Below are positions 54,637-63,098 of a DNA stretch of 64,000 bases, in pieces; position 1 is the first letter of the stretch; each line of letters opens with the position of its first letter. A program made the position numbers and the translations under genes. The stretch covers positions 2,852,001 to 2,916,000 of the forward strand of contig NZ_LT578417.1 of NCBI RefSeq assembly GCF_900088535.1. The letters run 5' to 3'. A model generated the notes under the pieces. It was not told the origin of the DNA and ran no database searches. It worked only from the letters and a program-made list of their open reading frames with translations. Source of the stretch: Cyanobium sp. NIES-981. Lineage in GTDB: Bacteria; Cyanobacteriota; Cyanobacteriia; PCC-6307; Cyanobiaceae.

Positions 54637-55275
54637 ATGACCACCAGCCTCTCCCCCTTTCTCCCCATGCCTGCCGCCGGCGCCGACGGTGAGGACCGCC
54701 CGCAGGCAACGACCAGCCACCCCCCGCAGGCGACGGAAGCCACCCCAGCGCCGCAGTCCGGCGGGGACGCGGCCCGGGCCCGATCCGTTCCCTGGTACAA
54801 GCAGCTCAGGCGGGTGCAGATCGTCCAGACGCTGGAGGCGATTCAGGACCTGATTGCGATCTCGCTCTGCGTGGGCCTGTTCGGCGTGATGGTGCTGCAG
54901 ATGAAGGTGATGTTTTCCACCCTGCTCTCAGAGCCGAAGTTCCACGCCATCACCTCGGACATCCTCTTCATCCTCATCCTGGTGGAGCTGTTCCGCCTGC
55001 TGATCATCTATCTGCAGGAACAGCGGGTGTCGATCGGGGTGTCGGTGGAGATCGCGATCGTGTCGGTGCTGCGGGAAGTGATCGTGAACGGCGTTCTCGA
55101 AACCGACTGGCACCAGATCCTGGCCGTGTGCCTCTTCCTCACCACCATGGCCGTGCTGATGGTGGTGCGGGTGTGGCTGCCCCCCACCTTCGAGGGGGTG
55201 GACCCCGAAGCCCAGGTGTCGGCCCGGATGAAGGCGCCACGCCTCGCCCTGACCACACCTGAACAGGGTCTGTAG
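54637..55275 (+). CDS. PsiE-like (phosphate-starvation-inducible E) membrane protein
   Basis: A 212-residue protein: a Pro/Ala/Thr-rich, disordered first 50 residues, then four hydrophobic helices of PsiE type (LIAISLCVGLFGVMVLQM, ITSDILFILILVELFRLLIIYL, IAIVSVLREVIV, ILAVCLFLTTMAVLMVVRV). PsiE is induced by phosphate starvation in E. coli; the role is unknown. No Pho box is evident upstream. ATG 54637. Confidence 0.85.
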   Translation: MTTSLSPFLPMPAAGADGEDRPQATTSHPPQATEATPAPQSGGDAARARSVPWYKQLRRVQIVQTLEAIQDLIAISLCVGLFGVMVLQMKVMFSTLLSEPKFHAITSDILFILILVELFRLLIIYLQEQRVSIGVSVEIAIVSVLREVIVNGVLETDWHQILAVCLFLTTMAVLMVVRVWLPPTFEGVDPEAQVSARMKAPRLALTTPEQGL

Positions 55276-55307
55276 GTTGCTGCAGCAGCCATTGCCGTCG
55301 GTCCTCC

Positions 55308-56411
55308 ATGGGGCAGCAACGCCAGCGAAGGTCCTGTGCCGATCCCTGGCGAGCCCGGGGGCATGGATCGAAGCGGCGCCCGCTTCAGCTTGCCGCCGCC
55401 CTGCTGCTGAGCCTGCCCCTCCTGCCGGGGCCAGGCGCCCCTTCCCGAGCCGAGCCGAGGCAGGGGGCGGCAGCGGCACCGATCAATCTGGCCCCAACCC
55501 ATTGGCAGCTGCTGGACATCCGGTCGATGGACGACGCCATCGGCAGCCGCAGGCCTGAGCACCCGCGGCTCTACACCCTGGAGCTCGGCGCCGACGGCCG
55601 TGCCTCCCTGCGCCTCAACTGCAACCGGGCCACGGGCACCTGGACGGCGATGCCGGCCGGTGATGGCAGCAGCGGCAGCCTCCGGTTCAGCCCCCTGGCG
55701 ATGACCCGCGCCCTCTGCCCTCCCCCCAGCCTGGACAGCCAGCTGGGACGGGACCTGGCCTTCGTGCGGGGCTACCGGCTGGAGGGCGACCGCCTCGCCC
55801 TCAGCCTGTTCGCCGATGGCGGCATCCTGCTCTGGGAGCGTCTGGAGGGCGGGCCGCGCAACTGGCGGGTGACCGCCCAGACCGCCGCCCTGCGGCGGGT
55901 GCCCTCGGCCACCGCCTCCGTGGCGGCCCGCTACCCCGCCGGCACGCTGCTGGACAACCTGGGCTGCGGCAAGGGGCCCGCTGGCCTCTGGTGCGACGTG
56001 CAGCGCCTGGGCGGCGGGCCGCGGGGCTACCTGCTCCGCAACGACCTGGAGGCGGCCATCTCCCCGGATGGCACCGTGCACTACGGCGAGGATGGCTCAG
56101 CGCTCAGGGCCGGCCAGGGAGAGTTCGACGCCAGCGGTGAGCTGCCGTGCAGCCTGGGGTCTGGCCAGCCCATGGGGCGCTGCGGTTTCCAGGTGGCCCG
56201 GGCCGGCGGGGGCTACGCCACGGTGGTGATCAGCCTGCCGGACGGGCGCAGACGCACGGTGTACTTCCGCCTGGGCCAGGCCATCGGCAACGCGTCGGCC
56301 GAGGCTGCGCCCACGGGCCCGTTCCAGGCCAGCCGGGAGGGGGATCTCACCCGCATCCAGATCGGCGACGAGCGCTTCGAGATCCCCGATGCCGTGGTGC
56401 TGGGCGGCTGA
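55308..56411 (+). CDS. exported META-like / SH3-like protein
   Basis: A 367-residue secreted protein: basic N-terminus, hydrophobic core LQLAAALLLSLPLLPG (residues 27-42) as signal peptide. Residues about 62-175 look like a META domain (WQLLDIRSM, LRLNCNRATGTWTA, LRFSPLAMTRALCPP), followed by an SH3-like segment (RVPSATASVAARYPAGTLLDNLGC, GYLLRNDLE) that may bind the cell wall. I infer an envelope role. It starts 33 bp after the PsiE-like gene and may share its promoter. Confidence 0.75.
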   Translation: MGQQRQRRSCADPWRARGHGSKRRPLQLAAALLLSLPLLPGPGAPSRAEPRQGAAAAPINLAPTHWQLLDIRSMDDAIGSRRPEHPRLYTLELGADGRASLRLNCNRATGTWTAMPAGDGSSGSLRFSPLAMTRALCPPPSLDSQLGRDLAFVRGYRLEGDRLALSLFADGGILLWERLEGGPRNWRVTAQTAALRRVPSATASVAARYPAGTLLDNLGCGKGPAGLWCDVQRLGGGPRGYLLRNDLEAAISPDGTVHYGEDGSALRAGQGEFDASGELPCSLGSGQPMGRCGFQVARAGGGYATVVISLPDGRRRTVYFRLGQAIGNASAEAAPTGPFQASREGDLTRIQIGDERFEIPDAVVLGG

Positions 56412-56426
56412 ATCCGGGGCGGAGGC

Positions 56427-56912
56427 TCACCTCGCCAGGGGAGCCCAGGCCATGGTGGCGTTGAACTGCTCGCACCAGATGATCACCGAACCCTGAGCGC
56501 CCAGATCGAGGCCGGTGGGGAGTTCATACACCTGCCCTCCGCTCGCCGCCTTCAGGGGGGCGATCACCGTGTAGCTGCCTTCCTGCAGGGGGTAGGCGGG
56601 GGCCTTGCTGCCGGCGATGGGATTGGCGGCACGGCCGATCGCGACCTTGAGGTCCGGGGCCTGGGGATTGGTGCTGAAGTCGTCGCTCAGCACCAGCAGC
56701 GTGCGGCCGCCGTCACGGCGGATCGTGAAGCCGCCCTTCACCGGCGCTTCCGCCTGGCGGAACACGCCGCTGTGCAGCACCGCGTCGTTCCTCGCGGCCA
56801 TGGTCTTGGGCGGAGCCGGCGCAGGGGTGGGCTGGGAGGCCTGGGCGCAGCCCGCCCCACCCAGGGCGAGGAGCAGGGCCAGCAGCGCAGCGGGACGGGA
56901 AGGAAAAGACAC
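56427..56912 (-). CDS. DM13-domain exported protein
   Basis: A 161-residue protein with a signal sequence (AALLALLLALGGAGC, residues 8-22; a lipobox-like GAGC that is weak at -3), then a DM13 domain: HSGVFRQAEAPVKGGFTIRRDGGRTLLVLSDDFSTNPQAPDLKVAI, YPLQEGSYTVIAPL, VIIWCEQFNATMAWAPL split over 46-158. The Cys near the end (IIWCEQF) is the conserved DM13 Cys, proposed to take part in redox. Convergent with the META-like gene. Confidence 0.85.
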   Translation of the reverse strand: MSFPSRPAALLALLLALGGAGCAQASQPTPAPAPPKTMAARNDAVLHSGVFRQAEAPVKGGFTIRRDGGRTLLVLSDDFSTNPQAPDLKVAIGRAANPIAGSKAPAYPLQEGSYTVIAPLKAASGGQVYELPTGLDLGAQGSVIIWCEQFNATMAWAPLAR

Positions 56913-56977
56913 CGCAGATCGGCGGGGGACACACCGAGTACCACTGAGGCCCGTGCCTGGATGCCGGGGCGGCCGGC

Positions 56978-57193
56978 TCAGCGCTCGCCGAGCAGGTCCT
57001 CCCAGCTGGGTGGCGAGGCTTCCGGCAGGCGGCGGATCGTGAAGGACAGGGGCGGCGACGGCGGCAGCTCCGGGCTGCAGCGGGGGCGCGAGGCGGGACG
57101 CTGGCCCCCCTCAGTGAGCTCGGTGAGCACCACGGGACGCGGGGCGGAAGAAACGTCGTGCATCGGCGGAACAGCCACAGCGCCAGGCTGCAC
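56978..57193 (-). CDS. possible small protein, 71 aa
   Basis: A GTG-started frame of 71 residues, Pro/Ser-rich, ending LSFTIRRLPEASPPSWEDLLGER. The C-terminal block looks like a genuine conserved tail, but I do not recognise a family. AGGTGG lies just before the GTG; ATG 57163 is an alternative start. No other gene fills 56913-57285. Weak call. Confidence 0.35.
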   Translation of the reverse strand: MQPGAVAVPPMHDVSSAPRPVVLTELTEGGQRPASRPRCSPELPPSPPLSFTIRRLPEASPPSWEDLLGER

Positions 57194-57285
57194 GCCACCT
57201 GGAGCCGCGGCGGTCAGCTGGATCGCCCTGGGGCTGTGCCGCAGCGCACCGCGCGGGCGGGAACCAGCCGCCTGGAACCCACCCT

Positions 57286-57561
57286 TCAGTAGGAACTCTC
57301 CTGCGCGAGGAGGTCATCCACGAACTGCTCGGCCGCCTCCTGGGCCAGCTCGGCACTGGGGAAGGGGTCCACGGCCAGCTGCTCCTGCAGCACCACGTCG
57401 GCCACGTGCCCCGCAGGGTCTTCGATGCGGGCTTCCCAGCCCTCGGCGCCCGGCTCGATCACCAGCCCGTAGCCGCGGTGGGAGACGCGCTCGCTGGAGG
57501 GCGTGCCCGCCGGGTTCGTCCCGGTGGCCGTGGGCGTCGCGGCAGGCCTGCTGGAGTCCAT
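57286..57561 (-). CDS. small conserved hypothetical protein, 91 aa
   Basis: A 91-residue acidic protein. After a Ser/Thr/Pro-rich head, a compact domain RGYGLVIEPGAEGWEARIEDPAGHV ... FPSAELAQEAAEQFVDDLL looks like a small alpha-beta fold common in cyanobacterial hypotheticals. ATG 57561 is preceded by AAGGGA; ATG 57588 would add nine residues. Function unknown. Confidence 0.6.
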   Translation of the reverse strand: MDSSRPAATPTATGTNPAGTPSSERVSHRGYGLVIEPGAEGWEARIEDPAGHVADVVLQEQLAVDPFPSAELAQEAAEQFVDDLLAQESSY

Positions 57562-57588
57562 GGTCGTTCCCTTGGCTCTTGATTCCAT

Positions 57589-57964
57589 CCTGCACGCTGG
57601 ATCCGGAACGTGCCTTCACACGCCTTCACAGACCCGGCGGTCCGCCTGCGTTCCAGCAGGTGCGGCCCGATACCGGATCGCAGTGTCGCGATATCGCGGC
57701 TCTGCGGCTCGGGGGTGGCATCCGGGCAGATGATGCAGCACGCGAGCGGAGCCACAGGTCCACCATCCTTCCGGCCCGTGTCCAGACCGACCACGACCAC
57801 ACGCCAGCACGCCGCTCCCTGGCGGGTGGCGATCCCCCAGGCGGACTTCCCGGCCCGCGGACAGGCGGCCTGGGCCGGCGGCCGGGGGCGTGGCGCCGCG
57901 TCGGCGGGTGCGGCAACCCTTCAGCCGATCTCCCTGCCATGTCTGCCTGCCATATCTGCCTGCC
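57589..57964. other. 376-bp intergenic region
   Basis: No convincing gene. Visible elements are a short tandem repeat CCTTCACA at 57613 and 57623, a perfect 12-bp palindrome CGCGATATCGCG at 57687-57698, and TCTGCCTGCCAT at 57942 and 57955 (13 bp apart), with a third shortened copy just before, ending right at the dehydrogenase start. Confidence 0.5.
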
Positions 57965-59002
57965 ATGACGCTGCACCACCCTGACCCGCAAGCGACCCCG
58001 ACCCTGATGCGGGCCGTGGTCTACGAGCGCTATGGCCCGCCCGAGGTGCTCCGGTTCCGGGATGTCCCCCGGCCGGTGCCGGGCGAGCGCGATGTGCTGA
58101 TCCGGATCCACGCCTCCACGGTGAGTTCGGGTGACTGGAGGATGCGCAGCCTGGAGGTGCCGGCGGGCTTCGGCGTGCTGGTGCGCCTGGTGGCCGGCCT
58201 GCGCCGCCCGCGGCAGCCGATCCTGGGCACCGAACTGGCGGGCACCGTGGCGGCGGTGGGCCCGCGGGTGCGCCGGTTTCGGGTGGGGGATGCGGTGGTG
58301 GCCTTCAGCGACATGGCCATGGGGTGCCATGCGGAGTACGCCTGCCTGCCGGAGGATGGGGCCATCACCGCCAAGCCGGCGAACCTCTCCTTCGCGCAGG
58401 CCGCCGCCCTCAGCTTCGGCGGCACCACGGCCCTGCATTTCCTGCGGCGCGCCGGGCTGCGCAGCGGGGAACGGCTGCTGGTGAACGGTGCCGCCGGGGC
58501 GGTCGGCACGGCCGCCGTGCAGCTGGCGGTGCACGCCGGAGCGGAGGTCACGGCAGTCTGCGGGCCCGCCAACGCCGAGCTGGTGCGCTCCCTGGGGGCG
58601 GCCCAGGTGATCGACCACACCAGGACGGACTTCAGCCTTCTCGGGCAGAGCTTCGATGTGATCCTCGACGCCGTGGGCAATGCCCCGCTGAAGCGCTGCC
58701 GGCGCTGCCTGCCCCCGGGAGGGCGTCTGCTGCTGGTGGTGGCCAGCCTGCCGGCGATGCTGCTCGCTCCGTTGCGATCGCGTCTCAGCGGCCGGCGCCT
58801 GGTGGCCGGCACCGCCGGCGGCAGCGCCGAGGATCTGGCGGTCCTTGCGGCCCTGGCGGAGAGCGGTGTGTTCCGGCCGGTGATCGACCGGATCTACCCC
58901 TTTGACCAGATCATCGCCGCCCATCGCCATGTCGATGCGGGGCACAAGCGCGGCAACGTGGTGATCAGCCTGGAGGCGTTGCTCCCGGCCAGCGAAGCGT
59001 GA
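57965..59002 (+). CDS. zinc-independent medium-chain dehydrogenase/reductase
   Basis: A 345-residue quinone-oxidoreductase-like MDR protein: MRAVVYERYGPPEVLRFRDVPRP, LGTELAGTVAAVGPRVRRF, FSDMAMGCHAEYACLPED, cofactor site LVNGAAGAVGTAAVQLAVHAGAEVTAVCG. The catalytic and structural zinc Cys sets of alcohol dehydrogenases are absent. It probably uses NADPH on an enone or quinone. ATG 57965; two other CCAT copies precede it in the repeat. No operon partner. Confidence 0.88.
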   Translation: MTLHHPDPQATPTLMRAVVYERYGPPEVLRFRDVPRPVPGERDVLIRIHASTVSSGDWRMRSLEVPAGFGVLVRLVAGLRRPRQPILGTELAGTVAAVGPRVRRFRVGDAVVAFSDMAMGCHAEYACLPEDGAITAKPANLSFAQAAALSFGGTTALHFLRRAGLRSGERLLVNGAAGAVGTAAVQLAVHAGAEVTAVCGPANAELVRSLGAAQVIDHTRTDFSLLGQSFDVILDAVGNAPLKRCRRCLPPGGRLLLVVASLPAMLLAPLRSRLSGRRLVAGTAGGSAEDLAVLAALAESGVFRPVIDRIYPFDQIIAAHRHVDAGHKRGNVVISLEALLPASEA

Positions 59003-59159
59003 GCACCGTGTTGGCCGCTGCCTCGGGAGCCCGGGGATCCGTGCCGTCACCGCGCTCGAGCCCGCTGAGGTGCTCCAGGTCCGCTTCGGTCGGGGGTCTG
59101 CCGGAGTCTGCAGTCCCCGGGCGGCCCGGTGAACGCGGTGATCAGTACGGCCGGGCAGG

Positions 59160-59993
59160 TCAGCGATGCCCTGGCCCGGCCGTAGCCGGGGTTGCGGGCG
59201 CTCCAATGCGGATGCGTTCGCTGTAGGCCGCGTCCTGGGTGCCGAACACCCGGTCCCAGAAGGTGAAGTAGAGCCCGTAGTGCACCTGCTGGCGGCGGTG
59301 GTGCACCGAATGGTGCGCCGGACCGATCACCCAGCGGCCCAGCCAGTGGTGGGGGAAGCGCAGCGGCAGGTGATCCAGCCCCAGATGGTTCACCATCGCC
59401 CACACCGTCATCGTGCTCAGCACGGCCAGCAGGGTGCCCAGATGGAGCGGCACCACCAGCACCAACGCCATCAGGAAGAGGGCCTGCACACCGGCCTCGA
59501 GCGGATCGAAGGCGAAGGACGTCCAGGGGGTGGGCTGACGCGAGCGGTGGTGGCCCTGGTGGAACCAGCGGTAGAGGGCAGGGTGGTGAAACAGGCGGTG
59601 CGTGGCGTAGAAGAAGCCGTCCTGCAGCAGCAGCACCGCCAGATAGCTCGCCGGCAGATACCACCATCCGTAGTGCTGGGGCTGGCTGTAGAGCCGCGTC
59701 AAGCCCAGGCCATGCAGGGTCATCAACGCGGTGGTGGCCAGGGCGAACACCACCGCCGAAAGCACGGAGAGACGGATGTCCCGACGGATCTCCCCCGGAC
59801 GATCGGGGCGCCGGACGTCGCCCGACCTCCCCCCCTGCGGGCCCCCGCGGGCGTAGAGCAGCCACCAGACGCACCCGGCCACGAGGAAATAGCGGGCCAG
59901 GATGATCGCAAAGGCGCTGACGCCGTACTCCGCAATGCCATGCATGCCCAGCCCGGGGAGCAGGGCCACGGGCTCGGTCGGTGCTGGGCCCAT
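59160..59993 (-). CDS. sterol desaturase / fatty-acid hydroxylase superfamily protein
   Basis: A 277-residue membrane di-iron enzyme with the His boxes HRLFHH, HQGHH and HHSVHH, plus a HLGLDHLP segment, between four or more helices. The superfamily hydroxylates or desaturates lipids, sterols or carotenoids; beta-carotene hydroxylase CrtR is a relative, but this sequence is nearer to generic bacterial sterol-desaturase-like proteins. Membrane location is clear, substrate is not. Confidence 0.87.
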   Translation of the reverse strand: MGPAPTEPVALLPGLGMHGIAEYGVSAFAIILARYFLVAGCVWWLLYARGGPQGGRSGDVRRPDRPGEIRRDIRLSVLSAVVFALATTALMTLHGLGLTRLYSQPQHYGWWYLPASYLAVLLLQDGFFYATHRLFHHPALYRWFHQGHHRSRQPTPWTSFAFDPLEAGVQALFLMALVLVVPLHLGTLLAVLSTMTVWAMVNHLGLDHLPLRFPHHWLGRWVIGPAHHSVHHRRQQVHYGLYFTFWDRVFGTQDAAYSERIRIGAPATPATAGPGHR

Positions 59994-60023
59994 GGCGGTC
60001 GAACTCCCTGTCTGCGTCCGGTC

Positions 60024-61352
60024 TCACCCTAGGGAGGGTGGACCGCCCTCAACCGCCCCCCCAACCGCCCCCCCGGCACCCTTCAGCCCCGGGGCCGCTG
60101 CCCTCGCCGCCGCCAGCTGAACCCCGTTCCAGCTCTCTCCCCCGAGCCAGCGTCCGAGCGCCGCAGCGATCGCGGCAGCCGTGAGCAGCAGGGGCAGGCC
60201 GCTGGGCTGACCCTGCAGGGTGAACACGAACAGGGCACAGAACAGGGGGGTGCGGCAGGCGCCGCTGAAGGTCGCCGCCGCCGCGATCGCCGCCAGGGCG
60301 GCCCGTTGCTCCTCCGGCAGTGCCGCGAGCCAGGGACTGACCAGCACCGCCCCCAGGCTCATCGAATCGTGCATCAACCCCCCCGGGGCGCCGATCGCAA
60401 GGCTCAGCAGCGGCCCGAGCAGCCGCGGCAGCGGTGCCCACCAGGGGCTGGGGGCGGCAGCCCCCGCCAGGGCAGGCCCGAGGGCGAGGGAACCGTCATT
60501 GAGGCTGATGCCGCCGCTGGCCAGCGCCAGCAGCGCGAACGCCGCAGCGATCGCCAGCGCCATGGGTGCAGTGCGGCGGCGCAACAGGGGCCCCAGACAG
60601 CGGGCCAGGGGAAGCAGCAGCCGCACCAACCCCACGCCGGCCAGGGCGGCGGCCACCGTGATCCCCAGGGCCAGCGGCAGCAGGGCGGGGGGCACCAGCA
60701 CCGGCGGAGGCACGGCCTGGCGGGCCGGCTGCCCCAGCTCCGAGGTGAGCAGGGTGCCGATGCCCCCCAGGGCGAGGGTGGGCGCCACCAGGCTGAAGCC
60801 CCGCTCTGCGCTGAGCTCCTCCAGGGCGTAGGCGGCACCGAGCAGCGGGGCACGGAAGGCCGCCCCCAGGCCGGCACCGCCACCGATGGCAGCGGTGAGG
60901 GGAAGCGAGAGGCGCTGCAGCGGCGCCAGCCGGGCCCGCAGGGCCAGCAGGATCGAGGCCCCCAGGGCCGCCGAGGGGGATTCGGTGCCCACACTCAGCC
61001 CGGCCAGATGGGTGAGGGCCACCAGGGGCAGACGCACCAGCTGGCGGCCCAGCCCCAGGCTGGCCAGGGCCGAGCGCCGCTCGCCATCGCCGCCGGCGTC
61101 CTGGAGCAGCAGCACGCCGGTGACGCCCCCGCCCCTGCCGGCCGCCAGGGGTTTCCAGGCCAGGCCCACGAACAGGGCGGTGCCGAGCGCCGTGGCCAGC
61201 ACCAGCCGCGGATCAGGCATCCGGCCCGAGCCCAGGGGCCAGAGAGCCTGGAGGTGGAAACCGAGCTCGGAGAGGGCCTGGTAGGGCAGCTCCGCCAGGC
61301 CGATGAGCAGCCCGGCGAGCAGCAGCGACAGGGCCAGGGCCAGGGCACTCAT
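60024..61352 (-). CDS. ClC-family chloride channel/transporter-like protein
   Basis: A 442-residue, Ala/Leu/Gly-rich protein with about ten helices in ClC order: GRGGGVTGVLLLQ (place of GSGIP), THLAGLSVGTESPSAALGA (place of GREGP), AAIGGGAGLGAAFRAPLLGAAYALEE, GAPGGLMHDSMSLGAVL (place of GxFxP) and AATFSGACRTPLF. The fold is recognisable but all three anion-filter motifs deviate. The gating-type Glu remains in the GTESPS segment. Transport specificity is unknown. ATG or equivalent at 61352. Confidence 0.82.
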   Translation of the reverse strand: MSALALALSLLLAGLLIGLAELPYQALSELGFHLQALWPLGSGRMPDPRLVLATALGTALFVGLAWKPLAAGRGGGVTGVLLLQDAGGDGERRSALASLGLGRQLVRLPLVALTHLAGLSVGTESPSAALGASILLALRARLAPLQRLSLPLTAAIGGGAGLGAAFRAPLLGAAYALEELSAERGFSLVAPTLALGGIGTLLTSELGQPARQAVPPPVLVPPALLPLALGITVAAALAGVGLVRLLLPLARCLGPLLRRRTAPMALAIAAAFALLALASGGISLNDGSLALGPALAGAAAPSPWWAPLPRLLGPLLSLAIGAPGGLMHDSMSLGAVLVSPWLAALPEEQRAALAAIAAAATFSGACRTPLFCALFVFTLQGQPSGLPLLLTAAAIAAALGRWLGGESWNGVQLAAARAAAPGLKGAGGAVGGAVEGGPPSLG

Positions 61353-61575
61353 GCCGTACGCGGCTCCCTCCGTCCCGGCGCCGGCAGCGCCGCGAACGCC
61401 CCAGCGAGGGCGAGCCGGGGAACCGGCGCAGCCGCCTTCATCCCGTTGCCGCCTGTTGCCGCGCGCCGCCCTTCGGCTGCGCCACCCCTGGGAGACATCG
61501 GGCCGATCGCAGCCTCAGGCCGTCCAACGCTATCCGCGCCCGCCCCGCCCGGCAGCCGCCGCCAGGCCCGGGGCG

Positions 61576-62061
61576 TCAACGGGGCTCGTCCGGAGGCACG
61601 GCCTCCGGCCACAGACGCGTGATCGCCAGGGCCACGCCGATGCCGATCGCCACATCCACGAACCGGAACAGCGCCACGCGCCACAGCGCATCCGATGGTG
61701 CCGCCGTGATCACGATCGTGAGGGCGATGCCCCCGAAGCGGTACGCGCTCTGGTGGATGCGGCTGACTCCGCACACCAACCCCAGCACCAGGATGGCCAG
61801 GGCGTAGGAGAGGATCCCCTTCGGCAGGAGCAGCACCTGCAGGGCACCGAAGCTCACCCCGAGCAGGGTGCCGAGCAGGCGCCGGCGGGAGATCAGCCAG
61901 GAGTCGGCCACACCCGACTGGGTCACGATGAGCGTGGTGATGGGCGACCAGTAGGGATCCGGCACCCCCAGCGCCGTGGCCACGGCCATCGACAGTCCCG
62001 CCGCCAGTGCCGTTCGGACGGCGTGGAGGGTCCAGGTCCTGCGCGGTGGCTCCCCGGTCAT
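61576..62061 (-). CDS. FUSC-family membrane protein
   Basis: A 161-residue protein with the FUSC N-terminal half: LHAVRTALAAGLSMAVATALGVPDPYWSPITTLIVTQSGV, RRRLLGTLLGVSFGA and four to five helices (over residues 12-150). FUSC proteins include aromatic-acid and fusaric-acid efflux components and aluminium-type channels; this short form is a membrane half only. Its start lies 4 bp after the stop of the next gene upstream on the same strand. Confidence 0.8.
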   Translation of the reverse strand: MTGEPPRRTWTLHAVRTALAAGLSMAVATALGVPDPYWSPITTLIVTQSGVADSWLISRRRLLGTLLGVSFGALQVLLLPKGILSYALAILVLGLVCGVSRIHQSAYRFGGIALTIVITAAPSDALWRVALFRFVDVAIGIGVALAITRLWPEAVPPDEPR

Positions 62062-62065
62062 CGCC

Positions 62066-62260
62066 TCAGCGACCCAGCAGCCAGCGCAGGGCCGACAGGC
62101 CGATCAGCAGCCCGATCCCGGTGTTCCAGATCGTGCCCTGGTGCCGGCGCAGCCGCTCCAGCCACGCGGGCAGCCGGCCCCGGCTCTGCAGCAGCAGCCA
62201 GCCACCCAGCAGCAGCAGGACCAGCGGCAGCCCGAGGGCCAGGATCAGATCTGCAGCCAT
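62066..62260 (-). CDS. small membrane protein, 64 aa
   Basis: A 64-residue protein with two helices (LILALGLPLVLLLLGGWLLL and IGLLIGLSALRWLL) around a basic loop RGRLPAWLERLRRHQ. ATG 62260 is chosen; the open frame continues further but lacks coding features. It precedes the FUSC gene by 4 bp, so the two probably form an operon. No family recognised. Confidence 0.65.
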   Translation of the reverse strand: MAADLILALGLPLVLLLLGGWLLLQSRGRLPAWLERLRRHQGTIWNTGIGLLIGLSALRWLLGR

Positions 62261-62382
62261 GACGCGGAACGCTGCCACAATGCGCCACCACAGCTTCGCC
62301 GGCCGCGATCCCTCTGGCCAGGGGAGTCCACAGGACCCCTCCTGGGAGGATGGGCCTGCGAACCTCGCCGCCACCCAGTTCC

Positions 62383-63042
62383 ATGGCTCCTTCCCCCGCC
62401 TCCAATCCCGCCTACGGCGCACTCACCAATGAGGGGAAGTCCACCAACATCGTGTGGCACCACAGCACCGTGACCCGGGCCGCCAGGGCACACCAGCGGG
62501 GCCATCGCAGTGCCATTCTCTGGTTCACGGGCTTGAGCGGCTCGGGGAAGAGCACCCTCGCCAATGCGGTGAACTCGGCCCTGTTCGAGCAGGGGCTGGC
62601 CTGCTATGTGCTCGATGGCGACAACATCCGCCATGGCCTCTGCAAGGACCTCGGCTTCTCCGATGCCGACCGGGAGGAGAACATCCGCCGCATCGGCGAG
62701 GTGGCGAAGCTCTTCCTCGATGCCGGCGTGGTGGTGCTCACCGCCTTCGTCTCCCCGTTCAAGGCCGACCGGGATCGGGTGCGCGCCCTGGTGCCCGAGG
62801 GCGACTTCATCGAGATCCACTGCGCCGCCGACCTCAGCGTCTGCGAGGGGCGCGACACCAAAGGGCTCTATGCCAAGGCCCGCAGCGGCGAGATCAAGGA
62901 GTTCACCGGCATCTCCAGCCCCTACGAGGAACCGGAAACCCCCGAGCTGCGGGTGGAAACCGGTGCCCAGAGCCTGGAAGCCTGTGTGGCTGAGGTGCTG
63001 GCGCAGCTCGAAGCCAGGCAGGTCGTTCCCCAGAGCAGCTGA
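62383..63042 (+). CDS. cysC: adenylylsulfate (APS) kinase
   Basis: A 219-residue kinase: P-loop GLSGSGKST (residues 50-58), [42 protein letters not shown], and [25 protein letters not shown], all CysC hallmarks. It makes PAPS from APS for sulfate assimilation or sulfotransferases. ATG 62383; an upstream ATG at 62350 adds 11 weak residues. Neighbours are unrelated, and the next gene is convergent. Confidence 0.95.
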   Translation: MAPSPASNPAYGALTNEGKSTNIVWHHSTVTRAARAHQRGHRSAILWFTGLSGSGKSTLANAVNSALFEQGLACYVLDGDNIRHGLCKDLGFSDADREENIRRIGEVAKLFLDAGVVVLTAFVSPFKADRDRVRALVPEGDFIEIHCAADLSVCEGRDTKGLYAKARSGEIKEFTGISSPYEEPETPELRVETGAQSLEACVAEVLAQLEARQVVPQSS

Positions 63043-63072
63043 ACGAATCCCTGCCTGGCGGAGCGGATGGAA

Positions 63073-63097
63073 GGCCTCGCCACGATCCCGTGAGGCC
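63073..63097. terminator. hairpin between convergent cysC and glycosyltransferase
   Basis: GGCCT (63073-63077) ... CACG, loop ATCC, CGTG ... AGGCC (63093-63097): two short stems with a 3-base bulge, between the cysC stop and the end of the glycosyltransferase. It could end transcription from both sides; there is no strong U-run. Confidence 0.4.
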
Positions 63098-63098
63098 A

